Source: Niallia sp. NCCP-28 (lineage in GTDB: Bacteria; Bacillota; Bacilli; Bacillales; Cytobacillaceae). Taken from it: 64,000 bases of DNA. Made by a program: the position numbers and the translations under genes. Location: positions 248,001-312,000 of the forward strand of contig NZ_BQYJ01000004.1 of assembly GCF_023168165.1 (NCBI RefSeq). Reading direction: 5' to 3'. The notes beneath the pieces are model-generated. The model had not been told where the DNA came from. It saw only the letters and a list, made by a program, of their open reading frames with translations, and made no database searches. Positions within the stretch are counted from its first letter, which is position 1. Each line of letters starts with the position of its first letter. Shown here one piece after another: positions 26,661 through 36,777 of the stretch.

Positions 26661-27470
26661 TTATACTTTTCCTGCAAAATTAGGATCGCTTCTCTTTTTA
26701 AATCCTTCTTCACGGAATTCTTTTTTCTGTTTAGCAGTCAGTTTATTGTATTCTTTTAAAAATTCTTCATACGCAGGTATAACTTCTTGAATGCTGCCTG
26801 TCATTTTTAATTCCCCATGCTCCAGCCATATTGCTTTTTGGCAAAATTGTTTCATTTGGCCGATTGAATGACTGACAAAAAACATGGTTTTTCCCCGCTC
26901 TTTAAACTCTTCCATCTTTTTTAAGCATTTATCTGCAAACGCCTTATCTCCAACAGACAGCGCTTCATCTATTATCAGCACATCTGGATTTGTATTAACA
27001 GAAATAGCAAAACCAAGACGAGACTTCATTCCGCTCGAATAAGATTTTACAGGCTGGTCAATAAATTTGCCAAGCTCTGAGAATTCAATTATATCCGGTT
27101 CCAATGCTGCAATTTCTTCTTTGCTGAATCCCATCATTAAACATTTTAATTCAATATTCTCTCTGCCTGTTAATTCCCCATTTACTCCAGCTGCAACAGC
27201 AATTAAAGAAGCCTGCCCATCAATTTCCACTTCTCCAGAGGTTGGGGGCACAATGCCTGCAACAATATTGGATAAAGTTGATTTCCCTGATCCATTTACA
27301 CCGACAAAACCAATAACATCCCCTTGTTCTGCTTCAAAACTGACATTTCTTAATGCAAAAAAAGCTTCTCCATAACTTTTCGGCAAAAAGATATCCTTTA
27401 ATTTTTCTCCATTATTTGCATACAGCTTATATCTTTTTGTTAAATTCTTTACAACTACAGATTTTTTCAT
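26661..27470 (-). CDS. tagH: TagH: teichoic acid export ABC transporter, ATP-binding subunit
   Basis: A 269-aa ATPase that powers flipping of undecaprenyl-linked teichoic acid through TagG. Walker A GVNGSGKST (after VIGF), the signature YSSGMKSRLGFAI and Walker B DVLIIDEAL are intact, with the switch His in FFVSHSI. It lacks the long C-terminal extension with a transmembrane helix found in B. subtilis TagH, so it resembles the short TarH form. It starts 15 nt after the tagG stop. Confidence 0.95.
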   Translation of the reverse strand: MKKSVVVKNLTKRYKLYANNGEKLKDIFLPKSYGEAFFALRNVSFEAEQGDVIGFVGVNGSGKSTLSNIVAGIVPPTSGEVEIDGQASLIAVAAGVNGELTGRENIELKCLMMGFSKEEIAALEPDIIEFSELGKFIDQPVKSYSSGMKSRLGFAISVNTNPDVLIIDEALSVGDKAFADKCLKKMEEFKERGKTMFFVSHSIGQMKQFCQKAIWLEHGELKMTGSIQEVIPAYEEFLKEYNKLTAKQKKEFREEGFKKRSDPNFAGKV

Positions 27471-27484
27471 CGAACCACGTCCAT

Positions 27485-28300
27485 TTATAAAAAGTCAATA
27501 AAATGTCTTCTGAATCTTACATGCATATAGGAACCAACTGCCAAAAGCAGAATAACCAATCCCCAGAAGTACAAAGTAATCGCTGGATGTGCCGTAATAA
27601 ACCAGCCTTCTCCAAGAAGTGCATAACGATAGCCTTCTATTAAATAATAAACTGGATTTAAACGCATGATAAATCCAAATGTTTCTCCTAAACGTTCTGG
27701 AGACCATAAGATCGGCGTAATATACAGCAGCACTCTCATAACTGCTTGCAAAAGCATCTGAAAATCACGAACAATAGTAGAAATTGTGGATGTAATCAAT
27801 GATAATGCAAACAAAAAGATAAGTGATGCAAATAAAAAATATGGCAGCTGCAGGTAATAAATAGAAATCGGATACCCTGTAAATTGAAAAATAATGATTA
27901 TAATCCCCATTAACAACAATTGCGGATACAATAAAGATAAAATAACATAAGAAGGAATGGCGCTTAAAGGAAAATTCATCCTTGAAACCATCCTTAACCT
28001 GGAATAAATAGACCTTGATCCTTGGGTAATAGATGGGTAGATAAAAAACCATAATACTATTCCAGCTAGCATCCAAACTAAATAAGGAATCTTTCCGTTT
28101 TGGCCGTCCACCATTTCTCTTTGCTGGACAAATCCAAAGACAAACCAATAGATCGCAATTTGAATTCCCGGATTAATCAATTCCCAAAGAATTCCTAAAT
28201 AATTATTTCGGTTAGCGCTTTTTAATTCATACATCGAAAGCCTTTTAATTAAATGAAAATTATCGATTTGTTCCTTTAATACTTTAAACATAGAAACCAT
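27485..28300 (-). CDS. tagG: TagG: teichoic acid export ABC transporter, permease
   Basis: A 271-aa ABC-2 type membrane protein with six predicted helices, partner of TagH. The amphipathic N-terminus and SANRNNYLGILWELINPGIQ are hallmarks of polysaccharide/teichoic-acid exporters, as is the C-terminal MRLNPVYYLIEGYRYALLG block. It lies downstream of a TagF-type polymerase gene and upstream of tagH, so synthesis and export are co-expressed. Confidence 0.94.
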   Translation of the reverse strand: MVSMFKVLKEQIDNFHLIKRLSMYELKSANRNNYLGILWELINPGIQIAIYWFVFGFVQQREMVDGQNGKIPYLVWMLAGIVLWFFIYPSITQGSRSIYSRLRMVSRMNFPLSAIPSYVILSLLYPQLLLMGIIIIIFQFTGYPISIYYLQLPYFLFASLIFLFALSLITSTISTIVRDFQMLLQAVMRVLLYITPILWSPERLGETFGFIMRLNPVYYLIEGYRYALLGEGWFITAHPAITLYFWGLVILLLAVGSYMHVRFRRHFIDFL

Positions 28301-28365
28301 AATATATGTGCCCTTCTTTATAAATTCGAAAACGCATGATACAAGTGTATATCTGCGGATTTCAT

Positions 28366-30483
28366 CTATTTTAGAAAAACCTCTTTGACTACACGGCTAG
28401 AGGCATTTCCATCTTCCAAATAGCAAAATGTGTTATAAAAGTCAGTATATTTTTCTGTAAACTCCATGTTGTCCACATTTTTTATATAGTCAATTACTTC
28501 CTCTGTTGTTTTTACTAGTGGACCTGGGGCAGTTTTTTCAAAATCAAAATAAAAACCGCGCAATTTATCACGATATGTTTCAATATCATATACATAAAAG
28601 ATAATAGGCCGCTTTAGGTTGCCATAATCAAAAAATACAGAAGAATAGTCTGTTATCAGGAGATCTGCAATTAAATAGAGTTCTCTAATATCCTCATAAT
28701 TGGAAAAATCATAGGCAAAACCTTTATATGGCGTCAAATCAAAATTTTCTGCCACTAAATAGTGCATTCTTAGTATCACTACATATTCATTGCCTAATTC
28801 CTTTTTCAATTTTTTTAAATCCAATTCTAAATCAAATTTATATTTGCCTTTTTGATAAAACTGATCGTCTCTCCAAGTTGGTGCATATAATATCACTTTT
28901 TTATTTAACGGAAGATTAAACTTTTTCCTTAACTCATCCATATTGTCTTTTGTCGCCTGATCATATAATATATCATTTCTTGGATAGCCTGACTCTATTA
29001 CTTTTTTATCAAATCGAAATGCGCTTCTGAAAATTTTAGAAGAATAGGCATTTGGAGAGATCAGATAGTCCCAATTTCTTGCTTCAAATAAAAAGTTTTC
29101 TTTATACTTTTCCGTACTTGTTCCAGGCATATAAACTTCATCCATATCTGCCGCCAATTTCTTTAAAGGTGTACCATGCCATGTTTGCAAATAAGTAGTG
29201 TGTTTCGGCTTCGGTATCCATAAAGGCAGCCTGCTATTGCTTACCCAAAATTCAGCTCTTGCCATCTTAAACAGCCATTTTAAAGAAAAGCGAGGAACAA
29301 TCACTAAATCTTTTTCTTCAAAATTCTCAATGAACCTTGAATCCACACTCCAATACATATCAAAGTCAGGATGATGCTCTTTTAAGTATTCGTAAATCGC
29401 TCGAGGATTGCAGCTGTATTGTTTACCTAAAAAGCTTTCAAAAATGATTGATTTCTTTTTAACAGGCAAATAGCCTACCAGCTGAAATAATATTTTATAC
29501 ACTACTACAATCTTATTTGCTTGTTTCCACTTATAAAATATTCTTCTTATTCTTTCTTGTATTTCCTGATTCAAATAAAATACAGAAGCAGAAACAGTTA
29601 AAAATCCTCTTTGTTTTGTCGCTTTTAATGTTACTTTCTTTTTTGATTTGCCAATCTTCAAAACTTTTGATTGGGAATTTTCATGGATAAATGGCTGATA
29701 AGATAGTCTTGGGCTTGTTATATGATCAGCTGCATCAGAATCAGAAAAAGAAAATTCCAAATAGAATCTTAAATTGACAGCCCGATTATGCTCGAGGCAC
29801 TCCTTAATATTGATAGTCGTTTCAAAGCCAATATTATCATAGTTGTTTAAGCCGCATCCATATTTTTCGGTTAAATCTTTTCTTATTTTTCCTTTTACAG
29901 GATACCTGAATTTTTTTTCATTTAAATCATTTGAAACAATTAATGTTCTCTTTATATTCCCATTCTGCAAACTATTATGCAAAGGATAAAAAGAGTATCC
30001 TGACAAATAAACCGTTCCATCCTTCTGTAAAGAAGCTTCATCAATGCCAGCCAATATATAAGGAGGCGCAGTTTTAAACGAAATGCCGCCTTCTTTGGTA
30101 GTGTATGGAGTAAAAAGAGAATGATCTTTTTCAAATAAATAATAGACTAAGGCATAAGATTGCTTATTGGATTTAAGTCTATATTTCTTTTTATTGGCTT
30201 TATCTCCTAACTGAATATAAAGATCCCAAATTGCTTTCTGTGAAAAGTCTTTATTATAAATATTTAAATCAACAGCCGTTTCATACACACCATACCCATT
30301 TAGAGAGGCAACTTGTGTAAAAGGAAAGGAAATAACTGTATCTGTATTTCTTAAACGAAAAAGGAGCGATTTATTTTGCTTGTTCAACAACAAATTTTCG
30401 TCGAAATAAAACTGAATAATTAAATCCTTATTTTTTATTTCGATTTCCTTTATTTGTTTGTTACTAACCTCCGCTTCACGCAT
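28366..30483 (-). CDS. tagF: CDP-glycerol glycerophosphotransferase family polymerase (TagF-like, 705 aa)
   Basis: A peripheral membrane enzyme that extends teichoic acid with polyol-phosphate units. Residues ~340-700 form the GT-B catalytic domain with TWHGTPLKKLA (catalytic His), SGYPRNDIL, APTWRDDQFY, YEDIRELYLIADLLITDYSSVFFDYG and TAPGPLV. The first ~330 residues are beta-rich modules of the type 'RLRNTDT... WDLYI... PYTTKEGGIS', also seen at the N-terminus of the 989-aa and 678-aa proteins nearby. The size and the WHGTPLK form match TagF (poly-glycerolphosphate polymerase). It is immediately upstream of tagGH. Confidence 0.85.
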   Translation of the reverse strand: MREAEVSNKQIKEIEIKNKDLIIQFYFDENLLLNKQNKSLLFRLRNTDTVISFPFTQVASLNGYGVYETAVDLNIYNKDFSQKAIWDLYIQLGDKANKKKYRLKSNKQSYALVYYLFEKDHSLFTPYTTKEGGISFKTAPPYILAGIDEASLQKDGTVYLSGYSFYPLHNSLQNGNIKRTLIVSNDLNEKKFRYPVKGKIRKDLTEKYGCGLNNYDNIGFETTINIKECLEHNRAVNLRFYLEFSFSDSDAADHITSPRLSYQPFIHENSQSKVLKIGKSKKKVTLKATKQRGFLTVSASVFYLNQEIQERIRRIFYKWKQANKIVVVYKILFQLVGYLPVKKKSIIFESFLGKQYSCNPRAIYEYLKEHHPDFDMYWSVDSRFIENFEEKDLVIVPRFSLKWLFKMARAEFWVSNSRLPLWIPKPKHTTYLQTWHGTPLKKLAADMDEVYMPGTSTEKYKENFLFEARNWDYLISPNAYSSKIFRSAFRFDKKVIESGYPRNDILYDQATKDNMDELRKKFNLPLNKKVILYAPTWRDDQFYQKGKYKFDLELDLKKLKKELGNEYVVILRMHYLVAENFDLTPYKGFAYDFSNYEDIRELYLIADLLITDYSSVFFDYGNLKRPIIFYVYDIETYRDKLRGFYFDFEKTAPGPLVKTTEEVIDYIKNVDNMEFTEKYTDFYNTFCYLEDGNASSRVVKEVFLK

Positions 30484-30886
30484 CCTGTAACTCCTCTCGA
30501 AATATGTGAAAAAAGATAATATGTAGTAAGATATTTATTATTATAAGCATTTCCCCTACTATTTAAATCTATGAAACATTATATAGATAAAAAAGCTGGA
30601 TTTCAAACTATATTGAAATTACTGCAAAAGTAGGATTTGTACTGTTAAATTTTTGTCACATAATCTTTTATTGTTTATGTTTTCATTATACAGCATAGAG
30701 ATAATAGGCGTCTTCTAGTTATTTTTGCTTATAGTGATGTAATATTTTAAAATAACATTTATCGCTTTTCCCTCCTACTGATGGAAGTTTCACTTTATTG
30801 AAGGCTAAAAAAAAAACATTTTCACTTCCTTTTCCTTGTGAAGTGAAAATGCCCAAATAATTATCTATTAAACTGTTCTCTTTACG
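30484..30886. other. Intergenic region between the TagF-like and glucosaminidase genes
   Basis: About 400 bp, AT-rich. It holds the terminator of the downstream glucosaminidase gene and, at 30786-30797, a short tttcactttatt tail resembling the end of R1. Nothing else is supported. Confidence 0.55.
30808..30852 (-). terminator. Terminator of the PA14 glucosaminidase gene
   Basis: CATTTTCACTTC and GAAGTGAAAATG form a 12-bp perfect stem; on the minus strand it is followed by nine Ts. Confidence 0.9.
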
Positions 30887-33800
30887 CTATTTATATTTTG
30901 GTATTTCCATTTCCATTCGATAGGAACTAAGCATTCCATACAAAGAACTAATTTTATTCACTTGTTTACTTGCCCATCCAATATCTGTTGCATATTGATG
31001 CACCCCTGGATTTAGTGGATTCCAGCGCATTTTATAAAGTGTATCCTGATTATAAGTAGGATGATTGATATAATTTTCCCCAATAAACTCTGCCCCACCA
31101 ATAATCGCTTTTTCTGGAGTATCCCATCCTTGTTTATAAGCGTACTCGGAACCGCCTTTTAATGGTGCTGCATCATAAGCTCCAATTCCATACATATTGT
31201 ATACCGTTTTCGGTGTTACTTTTTTGCCATCCACTGTTGAAACCTTTATGCCGGTTGCTAAACTGGATGTACCATTTCCTGTTTCAAGCAAAGAGTGGGA
31301 AATCAAATAAATTTCATTTACTCTATATTTTTCTCCTGCTTGTATAAAGGCTCCAGCTTTTCCTGATAAAATGCCTTTATCTTTAAGAATATTGGAATTC
31401 ACCTCACTTTCACTAACGTTTGCACTGCTTGATAAAACCAAAAACTGAAGTTTCTGTTTTTCATCATTTATAAAGTTAGCTGCATCCATATAATACTTAA
31501 CATCAGTTGGTCCTGCATTTACCCATGTGTTATAGGCCAAGCCATAGGTTGCTGGAAAGTCAGTAGTTGCCTTTTTCAGCTCTTTCCAATATTTATAATA
31601 ATCTACCTCGTACCATAAAGTACCACCACTGTCTTTCACCTTAGATTTAATGGTTACTTTATCTCCTTCTTTCAACTTACCCACTATCCAATAGCTGGTT
31701 GATGGACCACCGCGGACGTTCCATGTACCATTTTCTATTAACCCATATTCATTTTTACTGCTAATATATCGAAATGCATTTTCACTCATATAGGTTGTAT
31801 ATTTTTTATCTGTTTGGGCGCTTTTAGTCATTTGAATATTAACCGCTTCATTAAGCGAATAGTTTGTATTCTCATAGCTTGTAAATACAGCCTTTGCCTT
31901 TTCCATAGAAAATTTAATGGATGCATTTCCTATGCCTTCTTTATACTTTAATACAAATTGGTGTTTTCCTTTAGATAAATAATAACCAACTTCTTTTGTT
32001 TCTTTGTTAATTTTTCCTGACCATGCATCAATCACTTTCTCGCCATCTATTTCTAGGATCACTCCGTCATCTGCTTTCACAATGAAGTTATAGTTTGCAT
32101 TTTCTGAGATGACAAACTCTCTTTTAAAAATAGCTGAAAAGTAATCTGTTGGAATATCCGAATCTGGAGAATCAGTTTTCCAATTGAAATTAATATCAGT
32201 GATAGTATCTAATGAATCTTTTCCTCCCACTATAACAGGTTTCTGAGCATCCTTTACCTTATAAATAGGATTTTCGTCTTTCTCCATTGATTTTGGGTAA
32301 TATTCTGCATACCATCCAGATGAATCAACAAGATTGCTGTCTTTAGCTGATATAAAGGATAATTTAAACTTTGCATTCGCCTTATTAGTGTAATGCCTTA
32401 CTTCAATCCAATGAATATTTCCTTTATTTGTATTTTCTATTTTTACTTTTGTACTTTTTTCTTTATAAGCTCCATCTTTCCATTGGTCTATCACTATTTC
32501 TCCATCAATTAAAACTTGAATACCATCATCTGAGAAACCACGAATCACATATTCTCCAGCATCTAACTCTTTTGCTGTTATATACTTAGCAGAGAAATTA
32601 TCTTTATTTACTCCATTTGCTGGAGAGTTCGCACCAAAATCCTGCGACAATGTCATACTGTTAGAAGTGTTGATCATTTTAACCGCCGCAGGAGTACCTT
32701 CTAAATTCTTATTATTATAATAATAAGCTAACCAATCTCCTAGTGGTGCAGCATCAGCAAATACTTTCGCATCGCTTTTCTTATCAAAATAATCTACTTT
32801 TATGATCTGGTTTCCCGCCTTTTTGGCATCATATATGGCAGTATCGTAAGTCCCTTTTGAACCAGACCAACGATTAATCAACCATTTATTGTCAATACTG
32901 ACTCGAATTCCATCATCAGCAAATGTACTTATAAAGTATTTCTTATCGCCTGGTAACAATTTATAAAAACTAGCAGAAAAATTATCTTTTTCTAAATTTT
33001 TAAGAGGAGCATTTTTTCCCCAATCAAAAGCGATATCCTCCACTCTATTTTCATAAAATGTTCCACTAGTGCTGGTATTATTATAATAAGTTGCATACCA
33101 ATCTTTTGTAGAGAGCTCTGCATTAGACGGTTTTATAGAAAAATCCAATGCACTTTTGCCTGTTCCCTCAAAATATTCCACTCTTATTTCATGAATATCT
33201 TTTGTTGAAGAACTAGTATCTTTTATTGGAACTTTCACTGCAATATTGCCGTTATAGCCAGACTTCCATTCATCGACCACTTTTTTCCCATCTATATATA
33301 CCCTAATCCCATCATCAGCTTTCGCTTTGATGAGATAATCGCCTTCTTCCAATCGCTTAAATGTATAAAATTTGGCCGAATAGTTGTTATATTTTACTTT
33401 ATCTGATGGTCTGCCATATCCATAATCAAAAGTCAGTGAATCATTAGAAGATGGATATATCTTTGAATCTTCAGGGGCACCCTTTAAGCTGACATTATTA
33501 TAATAATAGCCAATCCATTCGCCAAAAGGCAGCACTTCTGCAAATAATGATGCATTCCCTGTGTTCTCATAATAATCTGTCCGAATGGAATGATTTCCCT
33601 TAGTCAAATTAGGCAGTACAGCAGAACTGAACTTACCGCCAGTTGACCAGCTATCAATAGCCTTTGAATTATCTGCATACATTCTAAGTCCATCGTCTGC
33701 ATAGGCATGCAAAAAATAATCTTTATTTTCATCAATGGTTAGACTTTTTTCAAACCTTGCTGAAAATTTATTAAAATGTATATTTTCTATCGGAGCTTTT

Positions 33801-34762
33801 GTTCCCCAATTAAAGGCGATACTTCCTACTCTATTTTCATAAAATGTTCCACTAATGCTGGTATTATTATAATAGGTTGCGTACCAATCTTTTGTAGAGA
33901 GTTCTTCCTTAACTGGTGTTATAGAAAAATCCAATGCACTTTTGCCTGTTCCCTCAAAATATTCTACTCTTATTTCATGAATATCTTTTGTAGAAGAACT
34001 AGTATCTTTTATTGGAACTTTCACTGCAATATTGCCGTTGTAGCCAGACTTCCATTCATCGACTAATTTTTTCCCATCTATATATATCCTAATTCCATCA
34101 TCAGCTTTCGCTTTGATGAGGTAATCGCCTTCTTCCAATCGCTTAAATGTATAGAATTTAGCAGAATAGTTATTATATTTTATTTTATCGGATGGTCTGC
34201 CATATCCATAATCAAAAGTCAGTGAATCATTAGAAGATGGATATATTTTGGAATCTTCAGGAGCACCCTTTAAGCTGACATTATTATAATAATAGCCAAT
34301 CCATTCGCCAAAAGGCAGCACTTCTGCAAATAATGATGCATTCCCTGTGTTCTCATAATAATCTGCCTGAATAGAATGATCCCCTTTAGTCAAATTAGGC
34401 AATACAGCAGAACTGAACTTACCGCCAGTTGACCAGCTATCAATAGCCTTTGAATTATCTGCATACATTCTAAGACCATCGTCTGCATAAGCGTGCAAAA
34501 AATAATCTTTATTTTCATCGACGGTTAGACTTTTTTCAAACCTTGCTGAAAATCTATTAAAATGTATATTTTCTATTGGAGCTTTTGTTCCCCAATTAAA
34601 GTGCAAAGAATCATAGTTCTGTTCTATGGAACTGCCTGTTAAACTTTGATTATTATAATATCCTCCTGACCAATCAGACGATGCCTTGGCTTTATCAAAA
34701 GGTATATATAATAAAAAAACAAATAAAACTATACCTAAAAAGAAAATCAACTTATTGTACAT
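30887..34762 (-). CDS. Secreted glucosaminidase with seven PA14-type domains and SH3 domain
   Basis: A 1291-aa exported protein with a signal peptide (residues ~1-28, cleaved near AKAS). Seven PA14-like domains follow (residues ~29-970), each with an 'FSARF/FSAKF...DDGIRVYIDG...W' core. PA14 1-2 and 3-4 are nearly identical pairs of ~260 aa, reflected in a ~783-bp direct DNA repeat. A bacterial SH3 motif (WNVRGGPSTSYWIVGKL, ~1012) and a LytD/GH73-type endo-beta-N-acetylglucosaminidase domain (YLISHSLLETGNGTSSLA, catalytic Glu near 1156; YNMYGIGAYD) form the C-terminus. PA14 domains bind glycans, so wall polymer targeting is likely. It lies in the WTA cluster and probably acts in wall turnover. 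Confidence 0.85.
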   Translation of the reverse strand: MYNKLIFFLGIVLFVFLLYIPFDKAKASSDWSGGYYNNQSLTGSSIEQNYDSLHFNWGTKAPIENIHFNRFSARFEKSLTVDENKDYFLHAYADDGLRMYADNSKAIDSWSTGGKFSSAVLPNLTKGDHSIQADYYENTGNASLFAEVLPFGEWIGYYYNNVSLKGAPEDSKIYPSSNDSLTFDYGYGRPSDKIKYNNYSAKFYTFKRLEEGDYLIKAKADDGIRIYIDGKKLVDEWKSGYNGNIAVKVPIKDTSSSTKDIHEIRVEYFEGTGKSALDFSITPVKEELSTKDWYATYYNNTSISGTFYENRVGSIAFNWGTKAPIENIHFNKFSARFEKSLTIDENKDYFLHAYADDGLRMYADNSKAIDSWSTGGKFSSAVLPNLTKGNHSIRTDYYENTGNASLFAEVLPFGEWIGYYYNNVSLKGAPEDSKIYPSSNDSLTFDYGYGRPSDKVKYNNYSAKFYTFKRLEEGDYLIKAKADDGIRVYIDGKKVVDEWKSGYNGNIAVKVPIKDTSSSTKDIHEIRVEYFEGTGKSALDFSIKPSNAELSTKDWYATYYNNTSTSGTFYENRVEDIAFDWGKNAPLKNLEKDNFSASFYKLLPGDKKYFISTFADDGIRVSIDNKWLINRWSGSKGTYDTAIYDAKKAGNQIIKVDYFDKKSDAKVFADAAPLGDWLAYYYNNKNLEGTPAAVKMINTSNSMTLSQDFGANSPANGVNKDNFSAKYITAKELDAGEYVIRGFSDDGIQVLIDGEIVIDQWKDGAYKEKSTKVKIENTNKGNIHWIEVRHYTNKANAKFKLSFISAKDSNLVDSSGWYAEYYPKSMEKDENPIYKVKDAQKPVIVGGKDSLDTITDINFNWKTDSPDSDIPTDYFSAIFKREFVISENANYNFIVKADDGVILEIDGEKVIDAWSGKINKETKEVGYYLSKGKHQFVLKYKEGIGNASIKFSMEKAKAVFTSYENTNYSLNEAVNIQMTKSAQTDKKYTTYMSENAFRYISSKNEYGLIENGTWNVRGGPSTSYWIVGKLKEGDKVTIKSKVKDSGGTLWYEVDYYKYWKELKKATTDFPATYGLAYNTWVNAGPTDVKYYMDAANFINDEKQKLQFLVLSSSANVSESEVNSNILKDKGILSGKAGAFIQAGEKYRVNEIYLISHSLLETGNGTSSLATGIKVSTVDGKKVTPKTVYNMYGIGAYDAAPLKGGSEYAYKQGWDTPEKAIIGGAEFIGENYINHPTYNQDTLYKMRWNPLNPGVHQYATDIGWASKQVNKISSLYGMLSSYRMEMEIPKYK
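33111..34680. repeat. Near-identical ~783-bp tandem repeat inside the PA14 array
   Basis: The stretch around 33111-33890 repeats at about 33896-34680 with only scattered differences, e.g. 'aaaatccaatgcacttttgc' and 'tcttttattggaactttcac' in both. It encodes PA14 domain pairs 1-2 and 3-4. High DNA identity points to recent duplication and allows copy-number change by recombination. Confidence 0.85.
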
Positions 34763-34855
34763 AACTTTACTAACTATTTATTACACCTCCACAAATATTT
34801 AAAAATTTTCGATACTATTATTATCTATGAAAATAGTAGATATGTTAAGAAAAAA

Positions 34856-34893
34856 TGTCGAAAAATAATAGTCTTAATTTCCTATTTTCGACA
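34856..34893. promoter_or_regulatory. Inverted pair of Spo0A-box-like sites
   Basis: TGTCGAAA at 34856-34863 and its reverse complement TTTCGACA at 34886-34893 face each other 22 bp apart, about 100 bp upstream of the glucosaminidase start. A palindromic pair is more suggestive than single boxes, but no promoter was confirmed. Confidence 0.4.
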
Positions 34894-34992
34894 CTATTCG
34901 CCTCCTTTACACTGACATTTTTTTAAAAAAACACAAATTTTACCCATTTTTCCCCTTCCCTTGAATCATTCCCTGCTTTTTCTATTTTCCAT

Positions 34993-35050
34993 AAAAAAAA
35001 CTGACTAGCGATATTCGTTTTAAAAACGATTTCTAGTCAGTTTCTTTTTA
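34993..35050 (-). terminator. Terminator of gtaB
   Basis: AAACTGACTAG and CTAGTCAGTTT pair, with an inner ATCGTTTTTAAAACGAT hairpin and a T-run on the minus strand. Confidence 0.85.
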
Positions 35051-35052
35051 TA

Positions 35053-35943
35053 TTATTTTTCTAAAACTTCTTCCTGCAATTTGTCTGCCAGACCTACAAG
35101 GTATTGTTTTAGCGGCTCTTTAATATCTTCGCGTTTCAATGCCAATTCAATAGTAGTTTGAATAAATCCTAGTTGTTCTCCTACATCATAGCGATTTCCT
35201 TCAAACTGATAAGCAAATACTCTTTGAATTTGATTTAATTTTTCAATTGCATCGGTCAGTTGGATTTCACCGCCAGCTCCTACTTGCTGTTCTTCTAAGA
35301 AACGGAATATCTCTGGAGTGAAAATGTATCGGCCAATAATCGCCAAATTAGATGGCGCTGTTCCTTGGGCTGGTTTCTCAACAAATTTCTTTACTTGATA
35401 TCTTCTTCCTGCTCCTTCAATTGGATCCACAATTCCATAGCGATGCGTTTCCGAATCTGGCACTTCTTGCACTCCAATAACAGAAGAAAGTGTTTGATCA
35501 TATTCTGCCATTAATTGACCTAAACAAGGGTTTTCACTGTCTACAATATCGTCACCTAACAACACCGCAAATGGCTCATTTCCAATAAAGTTTCTAGCAC
35601 ACCATACAGCATGACCAAGACCTTTTGGCTCTTTTTGGCGAATATAATGTATTTCTACATTAGAAGACTCTTTCACTTTCTCCAACAGATCAAACTTCTC
35701 TTTTGCCACTAAATTTTCTTCTAATTCCCAGGCATTGTCAAAATGATCTTCAATAGCTCTTTTTCCCTTACCTGTTACAATAATTATATCTTCAATCCCA
35801 GAAGCTATAGCCTCTTCTACAATATATTGAATAGTCGGCTTATCGACAATCGGCAACATCTCTTTTGGCATCGCTTTCGTAGCTGGTAAGAATCTTGTCC
35901 CAAGTCCAGCTGCTGGAATAATTGCTTTTCTTACTTTACCCAT
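35053..35943 (-). CDS. gtaB: UTP-glucose-1-phosphate uridylyltransferase
   Basis: A 296-aa enzyme that makes UDP-glucose for teichoic acid glucosylation, glycolipid anchors and capsule. It has the N-terminal nucleotidyltransferase signature [22 protein letters not shown] and the [24 protein letters not shown] and RYIFTPEIF blocks typical of GalU/GtaB. Together with pgcA at the window's right end (glucose-6-P to glucose-1-P) and galE it forms the UDP-sugar supply. It is monocistronic. Confidence 0.95.
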   Translation of the reverse strand: MGKVRKAIIPAAGLGTRFLPATKAMPKEMLPIVDKPTIQYIVEEAIASGIEDIIIVTGKGKRAIEDHFDNAWELEENLVAKEKFDLLEKVKESSNVEIHYIRQKEPKGLGHAVWCARNFIGNEPFAVLLGDDIVDSENPCLGQLMAEYDQTLSSVIGVQEVPDSETHRYGIVDPIEGAGRRYQVKKFVEKPAQGTAPSNLAIIGRYIFTPEIFRFLEEQQVGAGGEIQLTDAIEKLNQIQRVFAYQFEGNRYDVGEQLGFIQTTIELALKREDIKEPLKQYLVGLADKLQEEVLEK

Positions 35944-36378
35944 TTATTTAAATTCCTCCAGATCAGCACTTTTTAGTATATATTGTATTACTTATCTAAA
36001 TTTATGTCTACTGCTTTAAAAATGCTATAAGTTGAGAGCATTAGTAATTATCTCCACTTAAATCGGGGCGAATTCCTGATACAGGCTACTCAAGGATAAA
36101 ATTACACTAAACTACACAACCTACATTATCCAAAATGTTTAAAAACATTCAATATTTCCCTCTTTATGCTTAACAATTATTTTGTACAAATGAATATGAT
36201 AAAATTAAACATTCGGGATGCTCAAAACTTTATTAATGTCCTATGCGATCTTATCATTAACTACCTTGTCTTTTGATATTAAAAAGCTTAGAATTACTTT
36301 ATTATATACTTCTTACTTCAATATTAAGCTCATCATAAGAAAAATTGAAATAAAGTGCAATTATTCAGGAGGAAATAC
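35944..36378. other. Intergenic region between gtaB and tagD
   Basis: About 435 bp between divergent genes; AT-rich, presumably with both promoters. I see no ORF, repeat or structured RNA I can support. Confidence 0.55.
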
Positions 36379-36777
36379 ATGAAGAAAGTTATCACATATG
36401 GAACCTTTGACTTACTGCATTGGGGTCATATTAGTATTTTAAAAAGAGCGAGAGAACTAGGAGATCATCTTACAGTAGCATTATCAACCGATCAATTTAA
36501 TTCCATAAAATGTAAAGAGTCTTATCATAATTATGAAAATAGAAAGTTCATTCTGGAATCAATTCGATATGTAGACCATGTAATCCCTGAAGATTCTTGG
36601 GATCAAAAAATAAAAGATGTCAAAAATCATAATATTGATGTTTTTGTAATGGGAGATGATTGGAAAGGGCAATTTGACTTTTTAAAAGATTATTGTGAAG
36701 TCATTTATTTGCCGAGAACTGTGGGAATATCTACTTCTAAAATAAAAGAAGACTTATTGAATTTACAAAATGGTTAG
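36379..36777 (+). CDS. tagD: TagD: glycerol-3-phosphate cytidylyltransferase
   Basis: A 132-aa enzyme that forms CDP-glycerol, the activated precursor of poly-glycerolphosphate teichoic acid. The start at 36379 (MKKVITYGTFDLLHWGHISI) follows AGGAGG by 7 nt. The HWGH nucleotide motif and the C-terminal RTVGISTSKIKEDL motif are canonical. Its stop overlaps the start of the next gene by 8 nt, so the two are translationally coupled. Confidence 0.96.
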   Translation: MKKVITYGTFDLLHWGHISILKRARELGDHLTVALSTDQFNSIKCKESYHNYENRKFILESIRYVDHVIPEDSWDQKIKDVKNHNIDVFVMGDDWKGQFDFLKDYCEVIYLPRTVGISTSKIKEDLLNLQNG

